Shown here: piece by piece, positions 20,733-28,325 of the stretch
Layout of the letters: each line of letters begins with the position of its first letter
Numbering within the stretch: position 1 is the first letter of the stretch
Origin: an uncultured Anaerovibrio sp.
GTDB taxonomy: Bacteria; Bacillota; Negativicutes; Selenomonadales; Selenomonadaceae
Length of the DNA stretch: 32,215 nucleotides
NCBI GenBank assembly: GCA_902786545.1
Contig: CADACU010000017.1
Coordinates: 1-32,215, forward strand
Reading direction: 5' to 3'
Position numbers and translations under genes: made by a program
Notes under the pieces: model-generated
The model's database searches: none
What the model was told of the DNA's origin: nothing
Seen by the model: the letters and a program-made list of their open reading frames with translations, nothing else

Positions 20733-20750
20733 TATGCAAAATTATGCATA
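20733..20750. promoter_or_regulatory. Candidate ARG box (ArgR operator)
   Basis: TATGCA-AAATTA-TGCATA is an 18-bp palindrome with perfect 6-bp arms, fitting the size and TGnA...TnCA layout of ArgR/AhrC operators. It begins 15 bp upstream of the arginine -35. The match to the classical TGAAT/ATTCA half-sites is partial. Confidence 0.45.
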
Positions 20751-20776
20751 TTATTTAAAAACTATCACTTCTATAG

Positions 20777-20811
20777 TATAATATTTGTCGCTATATATCT
20801 CGTTATATAAT
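20777..20811 (+). promoter_or_regulatory. Candidate promoters of the GT51 transglycosylase gene
   Basis: Two perfect TATAAT hexamers on the plus strand (20777-20782 and 20806-20811) lie 75 and 46 bp before the ATG. The first has TTTAAA 17 bp upstream; the second has TTTGTC at 16 bp. Either could serve. Confidence 0.4.
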
Positions 20812-20857
20812 TTTACATCAACAATTTTTCACATTCAAACTAAAAGGATTTTATAAA

Positions 20858-21598
20858 ATGATTATCAGATTTTTTAAACGGCTTATTTTGTTGGCTATTC
20901 TATTTGCTGTAGCCTTTTGCGCTTCCTACTACCTGTCCGGCGGCACCCTGTATTTTGATCAGCCCACCGCCCAGCGAATAAACCGCTTTGTCTTTTTTCA
21001 GCGTGAAGTAGATAAGGCCCTGAACAAGGACCATTATGTGTCCATTGATCAAATCCCTGAATCGATGCAACAGGCCGTTGTAGCTGTAGAAGACAATCGC
21101 TTTTACACCCATTACGGCTTTGACCCGGAGGGCATCGGCCGGGCCACATTGGTCAATCTGCAATATGGTGAGGTCAAAGAAGGCGCCAGTACTATCACCC
21201 AGCAGCTGGTGAAAAATTTATTCTTGTCTCAGGAGCAAACCTATGGCCGCAAGGTGGAAGAGCTGCTGCTGGCCCTGGATATGGAAATACACTATTCCAA
21301 GGATGAAATACTGGAAATGTACCTAAACACCATTTATTTCGGCTCTGGATTCTATGGTATACAGGAAGCAACCCAAGGCTATTTTAACAAGCCGGTTGAA
21401 AAGCTGGCCTTGCCGGAAGCCGCTATGCTGGCTGGCATTCCTAATGCCCCGTCGGTGTACTCACCCTATGTAGATTTCAAGCTGGCCAAAAAACGGCAGT
21501 TTATTGTTCTGGATGCCATGGTGCGGGCCGGCTACCTGCGGGAATCCATTGCCGAGGATGCCAAGATAAAAACCCTGCATTTTGCCAAAGACCAATAA
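20858..21598 (+). CDS. Monofunctional peptidoglycan glycosyltransferase (GT51)
   Basis: 246-residue membrane-anchored transglycosylase that polymerises lipid II into glycan strands outside the membrane. One N-terminal transmembrane segment (about 8-26), then the GT51 domain: EDNRFYTHYGFD (catalytic E78), GASTITQQLVKN (about 109-120), RKVEELLLAL with the second acidic residue near 134-135, LNTIYFGSGFYGI and EAAMLAGIPNAPSVYSP. There is no transpeptidase domain, so it resembles MtgA or a GT-only PBP1. AAGGA lies upstream of the ATG. It is divergent from argC and ends at a strong terminator. Confidence 0.94.
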   Translation: MIIRFFKRLILLAILFAVAFCASYYLSGGTLYFDQPTAQRINRFVFFQREVDKALNKDHYVSIDQIPESMQQAVVAVEDNRFYTHYGFDPEGIGRATLVNLQYGEVKEGASTITQQLVKNLFLSQEQTYGRKVEELLLALDMEIHYSKDEILEMYLNTIYFGSGFYGIQEATQGYFNKPVEKLALPEAAMLAGIPNAPSVYSPYVDFKLAKKRQFIVLDAMVRAGYLRESIAEDAKIKTLHFAKDQ

Positions 21599-21618
21599 CT
21601 TATTATTCAACAAAAAAA

Positions 21619-21640
21619 GGGAGTCCACAATCGGACTCCC
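21619..21640. terminator. Bidirectional terminator between the GT51 gene and the secreted-protein gene
   Basis: Perfect 8-bp stem GGGAGTCC/GGACTCCC with a 6-nt loop, flanked by A7 on the left and TCTTTT on the right, between convergent genes. Confidence 0.93.
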
Positions 21641-21653
21641 TCTTTTAATTGCA

Positions 21654-22385
21654 TTATTCAGTCTTGTGACCCTGACCCAGCCTTGGACCATTTTCCTTGA
21701 AGGTTTCGAAGGTAGACTGGTAGCTTTCCTGCTTCTTCTTTTCAGCCTGCTTCTTGGCCTTGTATTCCTCGTACTTTTCCTTGCCCATCTTCAAAATGGC
21801 CTTTTCTTCTTCTTCCTTGTCCTTCTTCAGTGCTTTAACTCTCTCCTGAAGACCATTGTAGAAATCAGTGGTCATTTCCCGATACAGGGCCTCATTCCGA
21901 ATGGAATTTTTCGGTGCCAGCTTGCGATAGGAATAAACCACATCGTTGGTCTTGGAATCAACCACATCATAGAAGACATTCAAACGGGTGTCATTGGACA
22001 CAGTGCAAACGATATAGGCGTCAGCATAATCCTTTACCTCTTCCTTGAAAATCTCCAATGCCTTCTTGCGCCCAAGCCGGTAGATATCAATATGTTTCTT
22101 CCGGTTTACATCCTGACAGAAATCCACATAGGAAGTATAGGTGTACTCACCTTTCTTATTTGTCTTGATTCCCTGTGCATAAAGCATATCCAGCAATTCT
22201 TCAACAGTAGGTTCACCATCCTGTGGTGAAAAATATACATTGCCGATTACGAAAGAAGTCATCCGCATAAGGGCATCACCATCATAAATATCTTCCTTAT
22301 GAGAACCGTTTTCCCAGGCAAAAGCCATCTGAGTACTCATAACAAGCATACAAACAACAGCAATAAGCTGCATAATTTTCTTCAT
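21654..22385 (-). CDS. Secreted protein of unknown function
   Basis: 243-residue protein I do not recognise. Residues 1-23 form a classical signal peptide (MKK, a hydrophobic core, and cleavage after AFA), with no lipobox cysteine, so it should be exported and soluble or surface-associated. Residues 24-170 look globular, with a predicted beta-strand-rich stretch (YADAYIVCTVSNDTRLNVFY, then DVVYSYRKLAP). The C-terminal 65 residues are Lys/Glu-rich and probably one long helix or coiled coil. GGAGG precedes the ATG. It stands alone between the sdaA genes and the GT51 gene; neighbours give no firm clue. A cell-envelope role is possible but not shown. Confidence 0.8.
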   Translation of the reverse strand: MKKIMQLIAVVCMLVMSTQMAFAWENGSHKEDIYDGDALMRMTSFVIGNVYFSPQDGEPTVEELLDMLYAQGIKTNKKGEYTYTSYVDFCQDVNRKKHIDIYRLGRKKALEIFKEEVKDYADAYIVCTVSNDTRLNVFYDVVDSKTNDVVYSYRKLAPKNSIRNEALYREMTTDFYNGLQERVKALKKDKEEEEKAILKMGKEKYEEYKAKKQAEKKKQESYQSTFETFKENGPRLGQGHKTE

Positions 22386-22413
22386 TGTAGATTACCTCCA
22401 TAGATACCTAAAA

Positions 22414-22435
22414 TATTACAGTATCAAGTGTAATA
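22414..22435. promoter_or_regulatory. Inverted repeat upstream of the secreted-protein gene
   Basis: Perfect 7-bp arms TATTACA/TGTAATA separated by 8 bp, 29 bp before the ATG of the secreted-protein gene. It could be an operator or a small leader hairpin. AT-rich, so only suggestive. Confidence 0.3.
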
Positions 22436-22447
22436 TAAACCGCCTGT

Positions 22448-22490
22448 TTTGTCCATTAAAAGTAGATTAGAACCTCGTTCAATGGACAAA
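22448..22490. repeat. 10-bp inverted repeat after sdaAA
   Basis: TTTGTCCATT/AATGGACAAA, perfect arms with a 23-bp loop, in the 120-bp gap between sdaAA and the secreted-protein gene. It lacks a U-tract in either direction, so it is not a standard terminator. Confidence 0.4.
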
Positions 22491-22505
22491 TTTAGGCTTT
22501 AAGTA

Positions 22506-23378
22506 TCATTTTCCAAAGACCCTCTCTGATATTTTCCGGCCGGTTTGGGTAGTGGCCAAGCCTCCTTCAGCGGTTTCCTTCACAGCCCGTGGCAGACTGC
22601 GGCCAATCCGATCCATGGCATCGATAACTTCATCTACCGGAATAACTGACTCCACGCCGGCCAGAGCCATATCAGCGGCCACCATGGAATGCACAGCCAC
22701 AAACCCATTACGCTTCACACAAGGCACCTCTACCAGCCCTGCCACCGGATCACAAGCCAATCCCAACAGGTTCTTTATAGCTAAAGCCACAGCCGTACCC
22801 ACCTGATCTGGTGTACCACCAGCCAGCTGTACCATAGCGGCAGCCGCCATACCAGCCGCCGTACCACACTCAGCCTGACAACCACCATAGGCCCCGGCAA
22901 TGGAAGCATTGGCCTCGATGACCAAACCGATTCCGGCGGCCGTAAACAAGGCTTCAATGATTTCTTCTTCTGTATTGTGATTCTTTTCAGCGGCAGTCTT
23001 AATAGCTGCTGGTACAATTCCACAGGAACCGGCGGTTGGACAGGCTACTATACGGCCCATTACCGCATTTACTTCACTTACGCCCACGGCGCTGGCCGCT
23101 ACTGTCATAACAGTACGCCCAGTATAGCTGTCATCCTTATGAGCATAGAGCTTTATGGCATCACCGCCTGTAAGCCCACTTAAAGACTTATCCTTATTGA
23201 CAACACCCCGTTGAATGGATTCCTGCATTACCTGCCAGTTATCCTGCATGGATTTAAGCATATGCTCACGACTGTCAAAGGAATTTTCCAGCTCATATTC
23301 CATGGTTATCTTACCAACAGTTGTGTTTTTTTCTTTCGCCAGCTCAATGAGCTCTTTTATTGAATTAAAATTTACCAT
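22506..23378 (-). CDS. sdaAA: L-serine dehydratase, alpha subunit (Fe-S dependent)
   Basis: 290-residue catalytic subunit of the [4Fe-4S] L-serine dehydratase, deaminating serine to pyruvate and ammonia. Cysteine-containing blocks expected to hold the cluster are visible: IVACPTAGSCGIVPAA, AGAYGGCQAECGTAAGMAAA, ACDPVAGLVEVPCVKRN. This is the two-subunit form; the partner beta subunit is encoded 11 bp upstream. TAGGAGAGG precedes the ATG. The enzyme class is oxygen-sensitive, which fits an anaerobe. Confidence 0.96.
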   Translation of the reverse strand: MVNFNSIKELIELAKEKNTTVGKITMEYELENSFDSREHMLKSMQDNWQVMQESIQRGVVNKDKSLSGLTGGDAIKLYAHKDDSYTGRTVMTVAASAVGVSEVNAVMGRIVACPTAGSCGIVPAAIKTAAEKNHNTEEEIIEALFTAAGIGLVIEANASIAGAYGGCQAECGTAAGMAAAAMVQLAGGTPDQVGTAVALAIKNLLGLACDPVAGLVEVPCVKRNGFVAVHSMVAADMALAGVESVIPVDEVIDAMDRIGRSLPRAVKETAEGGLATTQTGRKISERVFGK

Positions 23379-23389
23379 ATGGCCCTCTC

Positions 23390-24052
23390 CTATATAGCCG
23401 GAACGGCAAAAGCATTCTCAATAACACCGGTGCTGCGGCAATCCTGAATAATATCCTCCGTCAGCTCCTCATCAGTCTCAATTATCATCATGGCCTGTTG
23501 ACCACGATTGCGGCGAAACACCCGCATAAAGGCAATATTGACATGATGCTTTGCCAATACATCGGAAATTTCCCGAATAACCCCCGGTTTATCCGTATGA
23601 ACCACAATAAGGGACGGATACTGGCCAGTCAAGGCAATCTGGAAGGAGTCAATATTTCTCACCTCAATATTTCCACCACCGATGGAGGCGCCCCCCACCG
23701 TTATTTTACGGCCATTTTGACCAGTCAGCACAAAAACAGCTGTATTAGGGTGGGCATCCCCCAAATCAACCGGTGCAAAGGAAAAATCCAAGCCCCGTTC
23801 CTGAGCAATTTCCAAAGCATCCCGAATACGCTCGTCCTCCGGCGAAAAGCCCATCAATCCCCCAATCAGGGCTTTATCCGTACCATGCCCCCGATAGGTT
23901 CTGGCAAAGGAGCCATGCAATAAAATCTCCGCCTTGGCCACCGGTTCCCCTAAAATTTTGCCGGCCAACAAACCGAGTCGGGCTGCACCAGCCGTATGGG
24001 AGCTGGACGGTCCTATCATAATTGGACCAACAATATCAAAAACACCCCTCAT
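23390..24052 (-). CDS. sdaAB: L-serine dehydratase, beta subunit
   Basis: 220-residue partner of SdaAA. The N-terminal part has the family block GPSSSHTAGAARLG (about 14-27); the C-terminal 70 residues form an ACT domain (PSLIVVHTDKPGVIREISDVL), which usually binds an amino acid, probably serine itself. AGGAGG seven bases before the ATG. First gene of a two-gene unit with sdaAA. Confidence 0.96.
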   Translation of the reverse strand: MRGVFDIVGPIMIGPSSSHTAGAARLGLLAGKILGEPVAKAEILLHGSFARTYRGHGTDKALIGGLMGFSPEDERIRDALEIAQERGLDFSFAPVDLGDAHPNTAVFVLTGQNGRKITVGGASIGGGNIEVRNIDSFQIALTGQYPSLIVVHTDKPGVIREISDVLAKHHVNIAFMRVFRRNRGQQAMMIIETDEELTEDIIQDCRSTGVIENAFAVPAI

Positions 24053-24080
24053 ATTAACCTCCTAAATATTCACAAATGTC

Positions 24081-24096
24081 TGTTATCCCCTTAACA
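24081..24096. promoter_or_regulatory. Operator-like inverted repeat upstream of sdaAB
   Basis: TGTTA-TCCCCT-TAACA, perfect 5-bp arms, 28 bp upstream of the sdaAB start. Possible repressor site; no clear sigma-A promoter could be placed around it. Confidence 0.3.
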
Positions 24097-24114
24097 AACA
24101 CCTACACATAATAA

Positions 24115-24147
24115 ACGGGAGCCGCACGCATCAGTTGCAGCCCCCGT
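24115..24147 (-). terminator. Terminator of dapA
   Basis: About 12-bp GC-rich stem including two G-U pairs (24115-24126 with 24136-24147), followed on the minus strand by TTTATTAT, 48 bp past the dapA stop. Confidence 0.75.
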
Positions 24148-24195
24148 CTTCAAAGTAACCCTGCAACCAGGATTATCATTTTCAAGCTTTTACAA

Positions 24196-25080
24196 TCAAA
24201 GCAGCTTGTGCGCCTCCAATGTCTTGCGCAAAAGTGCTTCATGCTCCGGCTCCATTTCACTCAATGGCAGACGCAATATACCGGCATTATAGCCCTTCAT
24301 CCGCATGGCAACCTTTACAGGAATAGGATTAACCTCACAGAACAGGGCACCAATCAAATCAATAAACTCAATCTGCAGCTTGGATGCCTCCTGAACCTTG
24401 CCATCGAAATAAAGCTGACAAATATTATGAGTTTCCCTTGGTGCTACATTGGACAAAACGGAAATAACTCCCTGCCCGCCCAAGGACAGAATAGGAATAA
24501 TCTGGTCATCATTGCCGGAATATACCGCCAGGTCATCACCACAGGCGTGACGGATTTTGGCAATCTGAGAAAGGTCACCACTGGCCTCCTTTACTGCCAC
24601 AATGCGTGGATGTTCTGACAGCTTCTTGTAGGTTGGCACCTGAATATTGACGCCGGTGCGTGAAGGCACATTATACATAATGATAGGAATATTTACCGCA
24701 TCAGCAATGGCTGTATAATGCTGCACCAATCCCTTTTGGGTACACTTGTTGTAATATGGAGTAACCACCAATAACGCATCAGCTCCCACTTCTTCAGCGT
24801 ACTTGGACAGTTGAATGGCATAATCTGTTTCATTGGAACCAGTCCCTGCCACTACCGGAATACGGCCAGCCACCTTTTCCACAGCATATTTTATAGCCGA
24901 TTTATGCTCTGCATCAGTCATGGTAGCAGACTCACCAGTAGTACCGGTAATTACGATGGCATCCGTACCACCGGCAATCTGGTCTTCAATTATGCGTCCC
25001 AACTCATCAAAATTGATTCCATCTTCAGTAAAGGGTGTAATAATGGCTACACCAGCACCCCTAAATACAATATCCTTCAC
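24196..25080 (-). CDS. dapA: 4-hydroxy-tetrahydrodipicolinate synthase
   Basis: 294-residue class I aldolase of the DHDPS/NAL family, condensing pyruvate with aspartate semialdehyde, the first committed step to diaminopimelate and lysine. Key residues: T46-T47 in GTTGESATM, Y109-Y110 in TPYYNK, Y136 and R141 in MYNVPSRTGV, and Schiff-base lysine K164 in VAVKEASGD. The start is taken as GTG (KDIVFRGAG follows) because GGAGG sits seven bases before it; upstream in-frame ATGs lie at or before that ribosome site. Single-gene unit with a strong promoter. No lysine riboswitch is present, as the leader is only about 35 nt. Confidence 0.96.
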   Translation of the reverse strand: MKDIVFRGAGVAIITPFTEDGINFDELGRIIEDQIAGGTDAIVITGTTGESATMTDAEHKSAIKYAVEKVAGRIPVVAGTGSNETDYAIQLSKYAEEVGADALLVVTPYYNKCTQKGLVQHYTAIADAVNIPIIMYNVPSRTGVNIQVPTYKKLSEHPRIVAVKEASGDLSQIAKIRHACGDDLAVYSGNDDQIIPILSLGGQGVISVLSNVAPRETHNICQLYFDGKVQEASKLQIEFIDLIGALFCEVNPIPVKVAMRMKGYNAGILRLPLSEMEPEHEALLRKTLEAHKLL

Positions 25081-25121
25081 AACAAAACCTCCAAACATCA
25101 TCAAGCTGAACAACCACACTA

Positions 25122-25150
25122 ATTATCACATGGCGCCATGTCAAAGTCAA
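25122..25150 (-). promoter_or_regulatory. dapA promoter with a 14-bp palindrome in its spacer
   Basis: Minus strand TTGACT (25145-25150), exact 17-bp spacer, GATAAT (25122-25127) with a TG one base before. The perfect palindrome ACATGGCGCCATGT (25128-25141) fills most of the spacer, a position where a bound protein would block RNA polymerase. Confidence 0.65.
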
Positions 25151-25170
25151 GAAAAGAGTGAAACTAACCA

Positions 25171-28101
25171 CTAATCCATAACTTTAGTGAGTTTGTCGAA
25201 AATCACCTGTTTGTCCTTCAGCACCCGCTCATTGCCGAAAACGCAGATAATATCCGCCTTCATACAATCATCAATAGCCACTGCCAAATCCCTTATATCC
25301 TGTGGCTTGGTAGCAAGAATTTCATCCCTGATTTTCTGACGGTCTGCCTGCGTCCGGCCATTAAAATACATATTTTGGGCACACCGGCCAATCTGTCTTG
25401 GCGTCAAAGGCGTATCCACATTGCTGATCGTACCAATAATGTATTTGGTCATTTCCCGCTCATCTGCCTCAAAATTACGCAAAAAGTCAGCGGTACCATT
25501 AAAGGTATCAATGGTTTCGGTCAGGTTAGGATCCCGATAGGAGATAAATACCAGATTGCCGTTGTTCCCAATATGAGTCATGGCACCGTAGGCCCCCCCC
25601 TGAACCCTTATCTTAATCCAGAAATATTCATATTTCAGCATGACTTCCATTACCCGCAGGGACCCAGTCATTTTATGTCCCAGTTTGATAAGGTTGGCCC
25701 CCTTGCCCACATACTGGACCTGACTGGAGGACATCAAGCCTTCTTTTTGGCTAACCACCGGCAAATCATAGTTTTGTACCGGTGCCTGATCAGCAAGCTT
25801 ATTCTCCTTGAGCTGACTGATAAGCCCCTTCAATTCCTGTTCAAACAGGCCATAATCTGCCTTTGGCATGGTAACACCTATGGTAAGGCGCTTATTGCTG
25901 AACAACAACTCCTTAACCTGGTACATCTTTTCCTTGAAATCGTCTATTTTATCCGCAAAATTATCGGTAATATCCTTTACCACCGGATAAAGTGACAATT
26001 CACCTATTTCACTAAATACTCCATCTTTTGACATAAAGGACAGCAACCGGCTCCGGGCCACACCAACCGACGAATTTAACATGGACATTTCCATATCGGC
26101 TCTTGTTTGGGCCAGCAACTCCTTTAACCGTTTGGTATCATCAAAGAGACTATCGTTGATAATTTCCCCCATAAGCGCCATCCCCTGACTCAGATTACGG
26201 TAAAACACCTTGGAGTTTAACAGGAAAAAAGCCTTAAATTTATCCGGATTGTTAAACGCTGGGAAAACATCCACATCTACGGCCATACCACCAGTATAGA
26301 ATACCAGCTTTTTGCTCAGTTCAGCATAACTATTTTGTTTAGTATCAACCTGCCCCAACAGCTCACTAAACAAAAAGGCATACGGAAGCAATGACTGCGG
26401 AATAACCTCCATATCAAAGTAAAGGTTATAATAAATAATTCCCTTGGTATCCACATCGGACAGCAGTACCTTTACGCCGTCCACATTCCGTTCCTCAATT
26501 GGGAACTCCCTGGACTTCGGGTTAATATCTGAAATTTTTAAAAGAGGAATAGTTGCCAATGCTTCCGGTGAATCAGGGGTTTGCTGCCGAATTTTCAGTT
26601 TCTTGGCTGCATCAATCAGTCCCTGAATTTCCTCGTTGGTCATCTGCCCCTTTATTTCAGCCAGTGTCTCAGCCAGCTTCTTCTCCCGCTGGGCAGCCAT
26701 AGTCTTATTTGGTTTCAAAACAACCAAAGCACCAAACTTATTGTTCAGCAGCTTATCCCGAATTAAATCTTCATAATAGCTGGTGGAGAGCTTTTCCCGC
26801 AGAGAAACCAACACATCCTCATAACGAAGCATCATCAGCGGGTCTTTGTCATACAGCCAGCTGCGCAAAATAGTCAGATTATAAATAAGGCCCTTTGGTG
26901 CCGACCCAAAGTCCGACTCCCGCAACCTGAATTCATGCCGATTCAGCACACCTTCCAACAGCTCCCGGTCGACGCCATTCTCAACCAGCTTTGCCAAACA
27001 ATCATGGATTATTTGAACAAATTTATCTGCCTTCTGTGGCTCGGATCCATTAACCTCAATACTGAAAAAAGGCTGCAATATATCTAACTCGTACACCGAG
27101 GAAACATCCTTGCCTATTTCCGCATCCAATAAAGCCTTGCGCAACGGCGCAGCCTGATTTTTAACCAGGGCGTCCTCCAAAATGGACAGAGCCACCAATT
27201 CGTCCATATCTTCGCTGTCATCCGTTACCACAGAATAGGACAGAAAGGTTTTTTCTTCTTCCTTTTCTTCCTCGCCAATCGGATAATCAGCCACAACCTG
27301 CTTGATTTCCGCAAAGGCCTTCTGGCTGTTAATGGCAGAATCAACCTCAACAATATCAAAATGACTGAGATATTCCTCATCAATAAATTTCAGCTTCTCC
27401 TCTATATCCATATCACCATAGAGATAGATATAGCTGTTGGCCGGTGAATAATACTTCCGATGGAATTCCTTAAACTGGTCATAGGTCAAATCCGGAATTG
27501 CGGCCGGATTACCGCCGGACTCATTGGCGTAAGTATTATCAGGATACAGGGCCCGCATTACCTCATTCGACAGCAAATCATCCGGAGAGGACAGTGCTCC
27601 CTTCATTTCGTTATACACGACTCCACTGTATTTCAGTGGTTCATCCTCCTGCCCAATTTCGTAATGCCAGCCTTCCTGCATTAAAATTTCCGGATTATCC
27701 AGCATTACCGGATAAAAAACTGCATCCAAATACACATCCATCAGATTATGGAAGTCCTTGTCATTGCAGCTGGCCACCGGGTATACAGTCTTGTCAGGGT
27801 AAGTCATTGCGTTGAGGAAGGTATTCAAGGATCCCTTTACCAGCTCTACAAAGGGTTCCTTCAAAGGAAACTTACGGGACCCACACAGGGTTGAATGCTC
27901 GATAATGTGAGCCACACCGGTATCGTCCTCCGGTGGTGTCCGAAAAGCAATGGAAAAAACCTTGTTGTCATCCTTATTCTTCAAATACAACAAACGAGCC
28001 CCACTCTTTACATGGACAAATTCAAAGGTATCGGAGGCGGCCTCCTTCACCCGGTCCTTTTTTATCAGCTTGAAGCCATGGATAATATCATTTATGTTCA
28101 T
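25171..28101 (-). CDS. M16C-family zinc metalloprotease (presequence protease/Cym1-like)
   Basis: 976-residue insulinase-superfamily peptidase of the single-chain M16C type, which clamps around short unstructured peptides and degrades them. The inverted zinc motif is HIIEH (H65, E68 catalytic, H69), with the third ligand probably E165 in YNEMKGAL. The two-halved architecture (active N-terminal half, inactive M16-like C-terminal half) fits the length. No signal peptide, so presumably cytoplasmic. The start MNINDIIHG has AAGGAG seven bases upstream. It is monocistronic with its own promoter and a leader of about 157 nt. The physiological substrate is unknown. Confidence 0.93.
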   Translation of the reverse strand: MNINDIIHGFKLIKKDRVKEAASDTFEFVHVKSGARLLYLKNKDDNKVFSIAFRTPPEDDTGVAHIIEHSTLCGSRKFPLKEPFVELVKGSLNTFLNAMTYPDKTVYPVASCNDKDFHNLMDVYLDAVFYPVMLDNPEILMQEGWHYEIGQEDEPLKYSGVVYNEMKGALSSPDDLLSNEVMRALYPDNTYANESGGNPAAIPDLTYDQFKEFHRKYYSPANSYIYLYGDMDIEEKLKFIDEEYLSHFDIVEVDSAINSQKAFAEIKQVVADYPIGEEEKEEEKTFLSYSVVTDDSEDMDELVALSILEDALVKNQAAPLRKALLDAEIGKDVSSVYELDILQPFFSIEVNGSEPQKADKFVQIIHDCLAKLVENGVDRELLEGVLNRHEFRLRESDFGSAPKGLIYNLTILRSWLYDKDPLMMLRYEDVLVSLREKLSTSYYEDLIRDKLLNNKFGALVVLKPNKTMAAQREKKLAETLAEIKGQMTNEEIQGLIDAAKKLKIRQQTPDSPEALATIPLLKISDINPKSREFPIEERNVDGVKVLLSDVDTKGIIYYNLYFDMEVIPQSLLPYAFLFSELLGQVDTKQNSYAELSKKLVFYTGGMAVDVDVFPAFNNPDKFKAFFLLNSKVFYRNLSQGMALMGEIINDSLFDDTKRLKELLAQTRADMEMSMLNSSVGVARSRLLSFMSKDGVFSEIGELSLYPVVKDITDNFADKIDDFKEKMYQVKELLFSNKRLTIGVTMPKADYGLFEQELKGLISQLKENKLADQAPVQNYDLPVVSQKEGLMSSSQVQYVGKGANLIKLGHKMTGSLRVMEVMLKYEYFWIKIRVQGGAYGAMTHIGNNGNLVFISYRDPNLTETIDTFNGTADFLRNFEADEREMTKYIIGTISNVDTPLTPRQIGRCAQNMYFNGRTQADRQKIRDEILATKPQDIRDLAVAIDDCMKADIICVFGNERVLKDKQVIFDKLTKVMD

Positions 28102-28183
28102 ACATAATCTCCTTATCACCTGTAAAATAATACTTAATCAGTGGGATAAACTCCAACTGAATGTAGTCAAACAAATCCTGGTC

Positions 28184-28230
28184 TTGATGGGTGCTTTACC
28201 CCCACTTAAAAGGTGGGAGCATCAACACCC
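28184..28230. repeat. Pseudoknot-capable structured element; possible IS200/IS605 right-end relic
   Basis: Three complementary pairs interlock here: TTGATG (28184-28189) with CATCAA (28220-28225), GGGTG (28189-28193) with CACCC (28226-28230), and between them a CCCAC/GTGGG hairpin (28201-28205 with 28213-28217). The outer two pairs cross, giving pseudoknot topology. On plus, the hairpin followed by GAGCATCAA resembles right ends of IS200/IS605 elements (the omega-RNA 3' part), but there is no tnpB nearby. On minus it falls inside the M16C protease leader. Relic and leader-structure readings are not exclusive. Confidence 0.35.
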
Positions 28231-28251
28231 CTTAATGCAGGGTTAATGATA

Positions 28252-28265
28252 GCTCATCACTGAGC
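28252..28265. other. Small hairpin at the predicted 5' end of the M16C mRNA
   Basis: GCTCA-TCAC-TGAGC: a 5-bp stem just at the predicted transcription start (near 28259). Might stabilise the mRNA or be an operator. Confidence 0.3.
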
Positions 28266-28294
28266 ATTATAGCACAATATTAACAACCATACAA
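28266..28294 (-). promoter_or_regulatory. Promoter of the M16C protease gene
   Basis: Minus strand TTGTAT (28289-28294), exact 17-bp spacer, perfect TATAAT (28266-28271) with TG one base before. The -35 lies within the U-tract of the preceding terminator. Confidence 0.75.
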
Positions 28295-28295
28295 A

Positions 28296-28317
28296 AAGGA
28301 GCCGTTATCGGCTCCTT
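28296..28317 (-). terminator. Terminator of the PaaK-like gene
   Basis: Perfect 9-bp stem AAGGAGCCG/CGGCTCCTT with a 4-nt loop, followed on the minus strand by TTTTTGTAT, 9 bp past the stop. Confidence 0.92.
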
Positions 28318-28325
28318 ACTTTTTA

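Noticed and set aside
22448-22490. 10-bp hairpin after sdaAA as a terminator
   Set aside because: Loop of 23 nt and no U-tract on either strand; kept only as an inverted repeat.
25081-25121. Lysine riboswitch upstream of dapA
   Set aside because: The predicted leader is about 35 nt, far too short for the lysine aptamer.
27950-28246. 98-codon plus-strand frame extending from the M16C gene into its leader
   Set aside because: Mostly antisense to the M16C N-terminus; no ribosome site; its tail only translates the structured element.
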